A stretch of 64,000 bases of DNA from contig NZ_JAPPRR010000001.1 of assembly GCF_026719705.1 (NCBI RefSeq), forward strand, positions 1,279,255 to 1,343,254, written 5' to 3'. This stretch comes from Pseudokordiimonas caeni (GTDB lineage: Bacteria > Pseudomonadota > Alphaproteobacteria > Sphingomonadales > Kordiimonadaceae). The notes below the pieces were generated by a model. It saw only the letters and a program-made list of their open reading frames with translations, made no database searches and was not told where the DNA came from. A program made the position numbers and the translations under genes. Numbering within the stretch: the first letter of the stretch is position 1; each line of letters begins with the position of its first letter. Positions 16,921-24,890 of the stretch are shown in pieces.

Positions 16921-17875
16921 AGTCGTGGCCCATTAACTCGTCACTCCCGGGAAATTCTCCAGTTTCGGCATATGCAATCGCGGCAGCCAGTTCTGCTTCG
17001 ACCCTCTCATCAATCGCCATCACGTCGGCAGGGCTTAAAAGTGCAGCAAGCTTTACAACATCGTCACGGTTTCGGGCCCCGGTGCGTAACGCAATGTCGC
17101 GAAATCCTAAATCATGGTCGTCATCCGTTCCCACGTGATCGAACCAACGATATGTTGTCATTTCCAGCAGCTGCGGACCGTTGCCATTTCGGATCCCATC
17201 TGCGGCTTCGCTGACCAGTTTCCATACCTGCTGCGTGCCGGGACATTCATGGAAGCTCGCAGGGATGCCGAACCGCTCTGCCTTTTCCGAAATCGATCCC
17301 CCCGCCATTCTCTGGCGCTGTGTTGAGTAAATTGCGTATCCATTGTTCTCGCAGATGAAGAGAATGGGCAGCTTCTTCAACGCCGCAAAATTCAGGCTCT
17401 CCCAGAAAACCCCTTCGTCCGCCGCGCCATCTCCGTGAAAACAGACAACAATCCTCTCTTCGTTCCTCATCTTGCAGGCAAGGGCATAGCCGACAGCGTT
17501 GGGAATGGCGCTCGCCACGATCGCCGACGCAGGCATGAAGTTGACCTCCATATCCACAAGATGCATTGACCCGGCCTTGCCTCGAGCGTGACCGTTACTT
17601 TTGCCATACAGTTCTGCCCAGAAGGCCTTCAGGCTGCCGCCTCTGGCAAGATAATGAGCATGTCCGCGATAATTTGAAAACAGGACATCATTGTCATCAA
17701 GAGCCATGCAAGCGCCAACGGCGAGGTGCTCTTGTCCGATAGAAAGGTGTACCGGACTCTTGATGACGTCGAGACTGTAAATCTCGATGATCTTCTCTTC
17801 CGACCTGCGAATTGTCCGCAAAAGGTGATAGGCGCGTCTGATGTCAATTTCACCGCATTTCATGTATTCTGGCAC
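16913..17875 (-). CDS. Thiamine-diphosphate E1 enzyme, alpha subunit (pyruvate dehydrogenase-like)
   Basis: A 320-residue E1 alpha protein with the thiamine-diphosphate motif GDG (148-150) running to ENN (176-178), the YRGHAHYLARGG active-site segment near residue 70 and the G-K-GSMH stretch near 103. Length and motifs fit the pyruvate/acetoin dehydrogenase E1 alpha family. It is translationally coupled to the beta gene. The operon position between a sugar reductase and a sugar 3-dehydratase suggests a YerE-like carbon-branching role. An in-frame ATG four codons in is an alternative start. Confidence 0.85.
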   Translation of the reverse strand: MPEYMKCGEIDIRRAYHLLRTIRRSEEKIIEIYSLDVIKSPVHLSIGQEHLAVGACMALDDNDVLFSNYRGHAHYLARGGSLKAFWAELYGKSNGHARGKAGSMHLVDMEVNFMPASAIVASAIPNAVGYALACKMRNEERIVVCFHGDGAADEGVFWESLNFAALKKLPILFICENNGYAIYSTQRQRMAGGSISEKAERFGIPASFHECPGTQQVWKLVSEAADGIRNGNGPQLLEMTTYRWFDHVGTDDDHDLGFRDIALRTGARNRDDVVKLAALLSPADVMAIDERVEAELAAAIAYAETGEFPGSDELMGHDYV

Positions 17876-17927
17876 CTATACCCACCTGTAAAGCTTCGAC
17901 TTGCTTCTCTTCCGTCGCGCTGTCCGC

Positions 17928-18896
17928 TCACCGACCAAAGCGCTCGCAAAAATTTTCATAAGCATGTTTCAAGCCAGTCTCCAAACTATAGCGCCGCCGC
18001 CACCCCAAAGCGTCAAGGACGGTCGTGTCCAGTACCTTGCGTGGAGCACCGTCCGGCCGACTGTTGTCAAAGTGCCACCCACCTTCATAGCCGACAACTT
18101 CGGCCATCTTGAGGGAAAAATCCTTTATGCTGATCTCCTCACCAGAACCGATATTCACTGGTGCGTCGCCATGGTACCGTTCCGTCAGGAAAAGGATTGC
18201 GTCCGCCATGTCATCCACATGCATGAAATCGCGGGTCGGTTTGCCGGTGCCCCAGATTTCCACGGACCGGAAGCCCCGCATGCGAGCGTCATGGCATTTC
18301 AACATCAATGCCGCCGGCATATGAGCGCTCTCCAGATCGTAATTATCGTTTGGGCCGTATGCATTCGTCGGAATAACCGTAAAATAGTCAGCGCCGTGCT
18401 GCCGGTAATAGGATTGGCACAACTGCATTCCGGCCATCTTGGCGACTGCATATGCTTCATTCGTCGGCTCGAAAGCCCCGGAACATAGGGCTTCCTCTCG
18501 CATGGGCTGGATAGCATTTCGCGGGTACATGCAGGCGCTGCCAAGAAAACACAAGCGCTTGACCCCCGCGGCAAAACTGGCATGAATAACGTTTGCTGCT
18601 ATCATCATGTTATCGTAGGCAAAATCGGCAGGGCTGGCCATATTGGCCGCAATACCACCGACCTTCGCGGCGGCGACTAGCACCACTTCCGGCCTAGTCT
18701 CGAATACCCATCGCTCAACATCGGCCTGCCGCGTCAGATCCAAATCAGATCGATTAACCGTCAACACAGTTGCTGCGCGTTCTTTGAGCCCCCTGACAAG
18801 CGCACTGCCGACCATTCCCTGATGCCCGGCAACCCAGACCCGACGTCCGGCAAGAGTGCCTCCACCCGGCGCCACCAAATCTCGCACAGTCATCAC
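17928..18896 (-). CDS. GDP-fucose-synthase-like reductase/epimerase (Fcl/ColC type)
   Basis: A 322-residue SDR. The NAD(P) loop is GHQGMVGSA, and the catalytic triad is S120 in GSACMYP with Y149 and K153 in NEAYAVAK. The fucose-synthase signature GKPTRDFMHVDDMADA is also present. Such enzymes epimerise and reduce GDP-4-keto-6-deoxy sugars; ColC does this on the 3-deoxy substrate made by ColD. Here it may reduce the 4-keto sugar or the ketone of an added two-carbon branch. Its ATG overlaps the upstream gene (4 bases). Confidence 0.82.
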   Translation of the reverse strand: MMTVRDLVAPGGGTLAGRRVWVAGHQGMVGSALVRGLKERAATVLTVNRSDLDLTRQADVERWVFETRPEVVLVAAAKVGGIAANMASPADFAYDNMMIAANVIHASFAAGVKRLCFLGSACMYPRNAIQPMREEALCSGAFEPTNEAYAVAKMAGMQLCQSYYRQHGADYFTVIPTNAYGPNDNYDLESAHMPAALMLKCHDARMRGFRSVEIWGTGKPTRDFMHVDDMADAILFLTERYHGDAPVNIGSGEEISIKDFSLKMAEVVGYEGGWHFDNSRPDGAPRKVLDTTVLDALGWRRRYSLETGLKHAYENFCERFGR

Positions 18897-20077
18897 ATCA
18901 CCCGTTCACGCTCAAGAAACTCAAGCAGGTTCCCACCATCGAAACGCAACCCACGAATACCAAATGCCAAGCCGCACTCAACATCAGTCAATTTATCCCC
19001 AACGATCACGCTTCCTGCCAAATCCAAATCGAAAGCCGTGGACATTTGCTGCAGCATTCCTGTCCCCGGCTTTCTGCAATCACACGGCACGGCAAGGTGC
19101 GGAACTACTCCTTCCGGATGATGCGGGCAGAAGAAAAAGCCATCAATGTGCGCGCCTGCCTCATGCAATGCGGCCTGCATGGCAGCATGGAAACGATGCA
19201 TGTCGTCCTGACGGTAGTGCCCTTTAGCAATCCCCGCCTGATTTGTGGCGACAAACACCCGCCTGTCGCCATCATTGATCTTGCGGATCGCGTCAACGGC
19301 TCCTGGAAGCCATTTCAGATCTTCGACCTTCCATGTGTAACCATGATCCTCGACCAGCGTATTATCGCGGTCAAAGATTACCGCCGGCTGCCGCAAACAT
19401 CGATCAAGTTCCTCTCTCGCCCGCCTGAGCGTGTCCGGCAGGCCGATGTCTAGAAAATATCCGTCATAGCGAATACCTTTCACAAGACCGTCCTCGACCA
19501 AGCGTGGCAGGATATCGTTCTCAAGAGAGGCTGGCCCAGGAATCCGGGGGATGAGCAAGTCTCTTTCGCATGCGTATATGCCTGCATTGACGATCCCCTG
19601 CCCACTTTCCGTCTTTTCATCAAAGCGCTGGACCCAACCATTTTCAATCTGCACACGACCATATCGCCCGGCATCGGCAACATTTCGCAGCGCCATTGCG
19701 ACAGCGACATGTCCGTCCAGTTCAGGAAACAGGCTGGCCAGATTGGACGCCAGTATTGAGTCACCATTCATGAGAAGAAATCTGGCATCAAGCCGGTCCG
19801 CAACCTGCCGCAAGCAGCCGCCGGTCCCTTGCGGCGTCTGCTCAACATGCAGGTCAATCCGCAGGGATGGACATGGGTTCACAAAATGATCGTCCACCCA
19901 CGCAGCGTTGACCCCTCCCAACAGAAGAACTTCCCGAATGCCGATGGATTGCAATTGATGGAGCAACCTGTTGATGAAGGGCTCGCCATTGACGTCGACA
20001 AAGGGCTTCGGACGTCCTTCCGTCAGCTCACCAAGACGCGACCCTTGGCCACCGACTAGAATTACGGCTTGCCTCAT
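18893..20077 (-). CDS. Fused heptose-1-phosphate nucleotidyltransferase and heptose-1,7-bisphosphate phosphatase (HddC-GmhB)
   Basis: A two-domain protein of 394 residues. Residues 1-225 form a nucleotidyltransferase (VGGQGSRL at 8-15, KPFVDVNG, then MNGDSI for the metal site). Residues 232-390 form a HAD phosphatase of the GmhB type with DRDNT at 236-240 and the zinc loop C317-P-H-H...C332-D-C334. Together they would dephosphorylate heptose 1,7-bisphosphate and activate heptose 1-phosphate with GTP. It overlaps gmhA and the reductase gene by 4 bases each. Confidence 0.85.
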   Translation of the reverse strand: MRQAVILVGGQGSRLGELTEGRPKPFVDVNGEPFINRLLHQLQSIGIREVLLLGGVNAAWVDDHFVNPCPSLRIDLHVEQTPQGTGGCLRQVADRLDARFLLMNGDSILASNLASLFPELDGHVAVAMALRNVADAGRYGRVQIENGWVQRFDEKTESGQGIVNAGIYACERDLLIPRIPGPASLENDILPRLVEDGLVKGIRYDGYFLDIGLPDTLRRAREELDRCLRQPAVIFDRDNTLVEDHGYTWKVEDLKWLPGAVDAIRKINDGDRRVFVATNQAGIAKGHYRQDDMHRFHAAMQAALHEAGAHIDGFFFCPHHPEGVVPHLAVPCDCRKPGTGMLQQMSTAFDLDLAGSVIVGDKLTDVECGLAFGIRGLRFDGGNLLEFLERERVM

Positions 20078-20643
20078 TGCGAAAGTTCCTCAACCTGTGC
20101 ACAAATCATGTGACCGATCATGATATGCAGCTCCTGGATATGGCTTGTTTCATCCGTAGGAGCTGAAATACATAGATCGGCAACCTCGGCCAACCGGCCA
20201 CCGGCACTGCCGGTCATGCCAATCACCTTTAGCCCGACGTTCTTTGCGGCAAGAACACCTTCGATAATATTACGGCTATTTCCGCTGGTTGAAATCGCGA
20301 TCAAAACGTCGCCGGCCCGTCCCAACGCTTCGATCTGTCGCGCAAAAACCCTGTCAAAGGAATAATCATTAGCCACTGCCGTCAAGATGGATGTATCGGT
20401 GGTTAACGCAATAGCAGGAAGAGCCTTACGCTCTGCCATGAACCGGCCAACCAGTTCGGCCGCCAGATGCTGCGCGTCTGCCGCAGATCCACCATTACCA
20501 ATGAGCAAAATCTTCCCGGCTTCTTGAAAACAGTCAGAGACCATATGAATGGCGCGTTCAATGTGATCAAATTGCTCGGGCAATCGAGAAACTGCATCTT
20601 CCACACGCGAACAATATTTCTCCAGTTGCCCACGACATCCCAT
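20074..20643 (-). CDS. gmhA: Sedoheptulose 7-phosphate isomerase GmhA
   Basis: A 189-residue SIS-domain isomerase making D-glycero-D-manno-heptose 7-phosphate, the entry to heptose synthesis. It has the substrate loop GNGGSAADAQHLAAEL, then STSGNSRNII and the C-terminal ELHIMIGHMIC helix with the metal-binding Glu and His typical of GmhA. The ATG chosen has GGGAGG 8 bases upstream; a GTG six codons earlier would overlap that site. It heads the minus-strand run leading to pseC. Confidence 0.93.
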   Translation of the reverse strand: MGCRGQLEKYCSRVEDAVSRLPEQFDHIERAIHMVSDCFQEAGKILLIGNGGSAADAQHLAAELVGRFMAERKALPAIALTTDTSILTAVANDYSFDRVFARQIEALGRAGDVLIAISTSGNSRNIIEGVLAAKNVGLKVIGMTGSAGGRLAEVADLCISAPTDETSHIQELHIMIGHMICAQVEELSQ

Positions 20644-20728
20644 AGTCCGGCCCTCCCACACTTTCCATCAACAGATTCTGATGTTGCACAGCAATTTCAG
20701 AGCCAAATACCTGAAACCCCATCCGAAC

Positions 20729-20744
20729 TGGCACAATTCTTGGA
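20729..20744 (+). promoter_or_regulatory. Candidate sigma-54 promoter for the glycosyltransferase at 20810
   Basis: TGGCACAATTCTTGGA matches the -24/-12 consensus except GG for GC at -12. It is 66 bases before the ATG at 20810. A weaker minus-strand match (TGGCATTGTTCAAGCT, 20744-20759) faces it in the direction of gmhA. Confidence 0.5.
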
Positions 20745-20809
20745 GCTTGAACAATGCCATGATGAGAGGCACAAGCATCAAATGCAATTGGAGAGTTGGA
20801 GTGAACCAG

Positions 20810-22483
20810 ATGGCGCTGCCGGATCTTAATTCGTTGAAAAACATGGCGACCCTCGTCTTTCCAGAAAGATATCACCGGGTCAAGTTCACTGAGGCTTCAG
20901 CCGGTCGATTGGCAACCGCCGAAGCCAACAGATACTATCTTGATTTGGCGCACGCCATGACAAATTTATCTCGCGAGAATCTCGTGGGACCATGGACTCT
21001 TTCCGAGGAAAATGCTGACTCGGGTTCCCTGAATGCCGCTGCAAGCCTTCAAGCCCATCCCTCGTTGCCGCTATCAATTGTTACCATCACGCGCAATGAT
21101 ACCCATGTCGAACGGATGGAAGAACGTACCCAAGCGTTCATCGACGGTATACTTGATCTCGCTCAGTGCCTGGAACGCCCCACTGAGTTGATCATTGTTG
21201 AATGGAATCCACCGGATGACCGCCCACGGATGGCCCAGGCGTTCCGCTTTCCAAAGAAGCATGACTATGTGAGCATCCGGGTCGTGACCGTACCCTCAGA
21301 CGTTCACCAGAAATTCAACATGGGAAGCACGCTCCCCTTGTATCAAATGATCGGCAAGAATGTCGGCATCCGGCGGGCCCGCGGTCGAATGATCGCCGTG
21401 ACCAATATCGATGTTCTCTTCTCTAAGGCCCTCTTCAGCCAGATGTCAGACGAAACATTGGCCGCCGGATATCACTATCGGTCCGACCGTTGGGATGTTG
21501 ACCGTAGTATCCTTGACCTCCAGTCGCCAGCTGAGCGAGCCGCTGCAGCCCCGGATCTCTGCCTGAATATCAACACGATACACGGGACGTTGCCCCCTTC
21601 AAAAGATGATCTGACGGCGCCCCAATTCCTTGAAGGGCCCTTCATTCCACTATTGCACATCATGGCCTGTGGCGACTTTCAGATGCTGCATCGAGATGAC
21701 TGGGCAAGAGTACGCGGATACCCTGAACTTGATGCCTTTTCCATGCATCTGGACTCGCTGTTCGCGATCCAGTGCCATTACGCCGGCCTTATGGAACATA
21801 TCTTCCCCAGGCACTTTTCTCATTATCACATTGATCACACTTTGGGCTCCCAGGTGAAGGATGGGTCCTATTTCACCCAAGAAAAACATGAGTTGAAGCA
21901 TGTATCCCTGAACACCCTTGTAGCTGTTGCCGACAGTCTGCGAAACACCGAAAAAGCGATTGCCTTTAATGGCACTGACTGGGGAATGCCTTTCCGGGCG
22001 TTACAAGACGAGCGCCTGACGCTTGGCGCATGGGACTGTGATTCTTTGGCATACGCCGCACCTGCAAGCTCTGGAAATAGACTTAGTGCTTGCGCAATCG
22101 ACCTGGTAAAACTCGAAGAATGGTCTGGCGCATACATAGCGCCAGCTACCAAGGATGTCCTGCAGATGGCAGCAACCTTCATAAGAACTGCCAGCGCTCA
22201 ACGCCCTCTTTATATCTGGGGCGCCGGAGGACGGGGCCTCACCCTTGCCGCCTCGCTTTTTGAATGCAATGTTCAGGTGGTGGCTTTTGTGGACGGGGCG
22301 CAGGCTTCAGGCTTCACAGGAAGCCTGCATGGAATACCGGTTATTGCGGGCAGGGACTTTCTGAACAACATGTTGACGCCTGCGCCTTTCATTGTCATTG
22401 CATCCATGCATGCATTGCAGATAGAAGAAGGGCTACGGTCAGAAGGTCTGATTGAAGGCGAGGACTATATCATCGCGGTGTAA
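20810..22483 (+). CDS. Putative glycosyltransferase with C-terminal Rossmann-like domain
   Basis: A 557-residue protein and the only plus-strand gene in the sugar island. The first 60 residues are unassigned. A GT2-like domain (about 85-330) has LSIVTITRND, IIVEWNPPDDRP and NVGIRRARGRMIAVTNIDV, and is related to the gene at 11435-12484. The last 95 residues hold a separate domain (YIWGAGGRGLTLA, VVAFVDG, FIVIASMHA) shared with the gene at 23523-24890. The start was chosen for GGAG 8 bases upstream. A likely sigma-54 promoter places it in the flagellar regulon. Confidence 0.6.
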   Translation: MALPDLNSLKNMATLVFPERYHRVKFTEASAGRLATAEANRYYLDLAHAMTNLSRENLVGPWTLSEENADSGSLNAAASLQAHPSLPLSIVTITRNDTHVERMEERTQAFIDGILDLAQCLERPTELIIVEWNPPDDRPRMAQAFRFPKKHDYVSIRVVTVPSDVHQKFNMGSTLPLYQMIGKNVGIRRARGRMIAVTNIDVLFSKALFSQMSDETLAAGYHYRSDRWDVDRSILDLQSPAERAAAAPDLCLNINTIHGTLPPSKDDLTAPQFLEGPFIPLLHIMACGDFQMLHRDDWARVRGYPELDAFSMHLDSLFAIQCHYAGLMEHIFPRHFSHYHIDHTLGSQVKDGSYFTQEKHELKHVSLNTLVAVADSLRNTEKAIAFNGTDWGMPFRALQDERLTLGAWDCDSLAYAAPASSGNRLSACAIDLVKLEEWSGAYIAPATKDVLQMAATFIRTASAQRPLYIWGAGGRGLTLAASLFECNVQVVAFVDGAQASGFTGSLHGIPVIAGRDFLNNMLTPAPFIVIASMHALQIEEGLRSEGLIEGEDYIIAV

Positions 22484-22524
22484 AAATTGACCACCCTGAG
22501 CTGGTGATAACTGTGCCTTAGTGC

Positions 22525-23502
22525 TCAAGTATTGCTAGAAGCGTTCCTTTTAAATTGCCGTTCTATCCATTCGTAGGTCTTGACGAGCCCTTGCTCCAGA
22601 CGCGCTGACGGTGCCCAGCCAAGCTCGGCCTTGATTTTCCGATTATCAGAATTGCGGCCGCGCACCCCAAGTGGGCCCGGGATATGTTTCAGCGTCAGCT
22701 TCTTACCGGCTGCCTTCATGGCGATCTCCGCCAGCTGATTGATCGTCACCATCTCGTCGGAGCCGATATTGTAGGGCCCGGTCTTGTCGGACCGCGTCAG
22801 GCGGATCGTGCCCTCGACGCATTCATCGATATAAAGGAACGAGCGGGTCTGCAGGCCGTCGCCCCAGATTTCAATCTCGCCGCCATCGGGCGTTTCTGCG
22901 ACCTTGCGGCAAATCGCCGCCGGCGCCTTTTCCTTACCACCCCGCCACGTGCCCTCGGGCCCGAAAATATTATGATACCGCGCGACCCGGCAATTCATGC
23001 CATAGTTCCGTGCATAGGCCAGATACAGCCGCTCACTGAAAAGCTTTTCCCATCCATATTCGCTATCCGGCGCAGCGGGATAGGCTGAGTCTTCCGCGCA
23101 ATTAGGATTGTCCGGATCCTCCTGATTATAGGCCGGATACATGCAGGCCGAAGAACTGTAGAAAATGCGACTGATATTGCGTTTGTGGCAGCGGTCAAGG
23201 ACGTTCAGGTTGATGGTCGCCGAGTTTTGCATAATGTCCGCATCATGCTCACCGGTGAAGATATAGCCGGCGCCCCCCATATCGGCTGCGAGCTGGTAAA
23301 CTTCATCGAAACGGCGATCGATCACCTCGCGCACGACCTGCTGGTCGCGGAGGTCACCGATCAGGAAGTCATCGGCCTCGGTCGGCGCGAACTCCGGGAA
23401 TTTGAGGTCCACTCCGCGCACCCAGAAGCCTTCACGCTTCAGACGCTTCACCAGATGACTGCCGATGAACCCACCGGCGCCGAGTACGAGTGCTGTCTTC
23501 AT
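22525..23502 (-). CDS. GDP-mannose 3,5-epimerase-like SDR
   Basis: A 325-residue extended SDR carrying sequence typical of GDP-mannose 3,5-epimerase: AADMGGAGYIF, SSSACMYPAYNQ, and EGTWRGGKEKAPAA in the substrate pocket. The Tyr/Lys pair is in EYGWEK. These enzymes invert C3 and C5 of GDP-hexoses. Beside GDP-heptose genes it may act on a GDP-heptose or GDP-mannose to give an L-configured sugar. The ATG with AGGAAGG upstream was chosen over a TTG six codons earlier. Confidence 0.82.
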   Translation of the reverse strand: MKTALVLGAGGFIGSHLVKRLKREGFWVRGVDLKFPEFAPTEADDFLIGDLRDQQVVREVIDRRFDEVYQLAADMGGAGYIFTGEHDADIMQNSATINLNVLDRCHKRNISRIFYSSSACMYPAYNQEDPDNPNCAEDSAYPAAPDSEYGWEKLFSERLYLAYARNYGMNCRVARYHNIFGPEGTWRGGKEKAPAAICRKVAETPDGGEIEIWGDGLQTRSFLYIDECVEGTIRLTRSDKTGPYNIGSDEMVTINQLAEIAMKAAGKKLTLKHIPGPLGVRGRNSDNRKIKAELGWAPSARLEQGLVKTYEWIERQFKRNASSNT

Positions 23503-23522
23503 CGAACCCTTCCTTCTCAAAA

Positions 23523-24890
23523 TCAGTACAGAATGTCACGCTCAGGCAGGAACCCCAACGCCTGATATTCCCGGCCAATTTCCGGCGCATGCATCGACGC
23601 CGCAATTATCAGATGCCGGCCTGGATTTGCGATTCCGCCAAACTCTTCAACACTGATGACCGGGACCTCTGGCGCCGTCGGTAGCCGTTTGCCTGCCGCA
23701 CGGTCAACAAACATGTCCGGCGTTATTCCCCTGCGCTGCAGAAAATCAACAAGACGCATAGCAAGTCCACCAGTGCCCCTGATGCAAATCTCACGCCCTT
23801 GCCGCTTTGCCGCAATCAGCCTTTCGGCAAATCCCGCCATAACAAAATCCTGCAGCATTTCTGCCGCCTGAACTGGCGAGCCCTTGGAAAGCCCGGCAAA
23901 CCCATCCCAGTCAAAAGCGTTTTTCCCATTGGCAGCCTCCAGGGACATGATCGGAAAATACCGCTCGACCCGCTCAAGAAGCGTATAGGCCGCATCGACC
24001 AGCGCCCGTTGTTCCATCCATGCCGAAGCTCCGGCGAGACGCACACAACCGGCAACAAATTCCCGTGCCGGGTCGCGTGCGCATTCCGTTGCCAGCCAGT
24101 CACGGGCTCCCAGATCCGCTACGATCAGTTCGCCATCCTTCAGGAGGTGCGTAACTGCCTCGTCAAGATTCATTGCTCGGCCATCCATCAGCTGCCTGTT
24201 GCGGACAGCATCATCGCCCTGAACCAGTTGATGCCAGCCGCCAACGGCATGATATCCGTGGATCGGGTGAAAAAGATTCATATCGGCTGACGCGTCGATC
24301 ACATCCCCGCCGCTATCGCGCGCGCTCCAGACAAGCCAGTTGTCCCAGCCCATCCGGCCAACGGCAAAGGAGGGAATGTCGGTATAGATGTCTCGAGTGA
24401 ACAGAAAAAGATCAACCGCGTTGCTGCGGTCCCAGCAACCATACTCCCGGTCAATTGCGCTCAAGTCAGCCCAGAAGTCTTTGCCTTCCTCACCAAGAGG
24501 CACGTCCAGAGGCAGATTGCGGCGACGAGCAGTAGCGAGACCACGCCACGCGTTATCCTCGTCACACAGGGCGCGAAAAGCTGCCAAGGCCCGCGCATCG
24601 AGAATGATATCGCCGTTGATATAGGCAAGATATGGCGCGGCGCTATGTTCCCGGGCCAGACCGAACATCGAGGACACCAGTGGCACACCTTTTTCACTAC
24701 GTTCCACCACCGGCAAATGCCTGAACCCATAGGCTTCTGCCGCCGCCGCAACACCATCCTCGTCACCAAACAGGATTACATCCAGCCCAAGCGTCGCCCA
24801 ACTCCGAAGCGCATTTTGCTGAAATGTAGCCGATTCACCTCGAAAGGGTTTGAAGGTCGAAAACAGGGTTAGCGGCAGATCAGATGGCAT
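23523..24890 (-). CDS. Hypothetical protein with GT-A-like and C-terminal Rossmann-like domains
   Basis: A 455-residue protein. Its N-terminal 250 residues look like a nucleotide-diphospho-sugar transferase fold (LTLFSTFKPFRG, VILFGDEDGV, YINGDIILDA with a GD motif at the metal site, then WDNWLVW). The C-terminal 90 residues (CIRGTGGLAMRL, DMFVDRAAG, LIIAASMHAPEIG) match the end of the 20810-22483 protein. It overlaps the dehydrogenase gene upstream by 11 bases. It is probably a glycosyltransferase, but I cannot place it in a named family. Confidence 0.55.
   Translation of the reverse strand: MPSDLPLTLFSTFKPFRGESATFQQNALRSWATLGLDVILFGDEDGVAAAAEAYGFRHLPVVERSEKGVPLVSSMFGLAREHSAAPYLAYINGDIILDARALAAFRALCDEDNAWRGLATARRRNLPLDVPLGEEGKDFWADLSAIDREYGCWDRSNAVDLFLFTRDIYTDIPSFAVGRMGWDNWLVWSARDSGGDVIDASADMNLFHPIHGYHAVGGWHQLVQGDDAVRNRQLMDGRAMNLDEAVTHLLKDGELIVADLGARDWLATECARDPAREFVAGCVRLAGASAWMEQRALVDAAYTLLERVERYFPIMSLEAANGKNAFDWDGFAGLSKGSPVQAAEMLQDFVMAGFAERLIAAKRQGREICIRGTGGLAMRLVDFLQRRGITPDMFVDRAAGKRLPTAPEVPVISVEEFGGIANPGRHLIIAASMHAPEIGREYQALGFLPERDILY

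Noticed and set aside
15874-17875. A genuine pyruvate dehydrogenase complex locus
   Set aside because: No E2, E3 or lipoyl-domain gene is nearby, and all surrounding genes are nucleotide-sugar enzymes; E1 identity is kept but the complex is not inferred.
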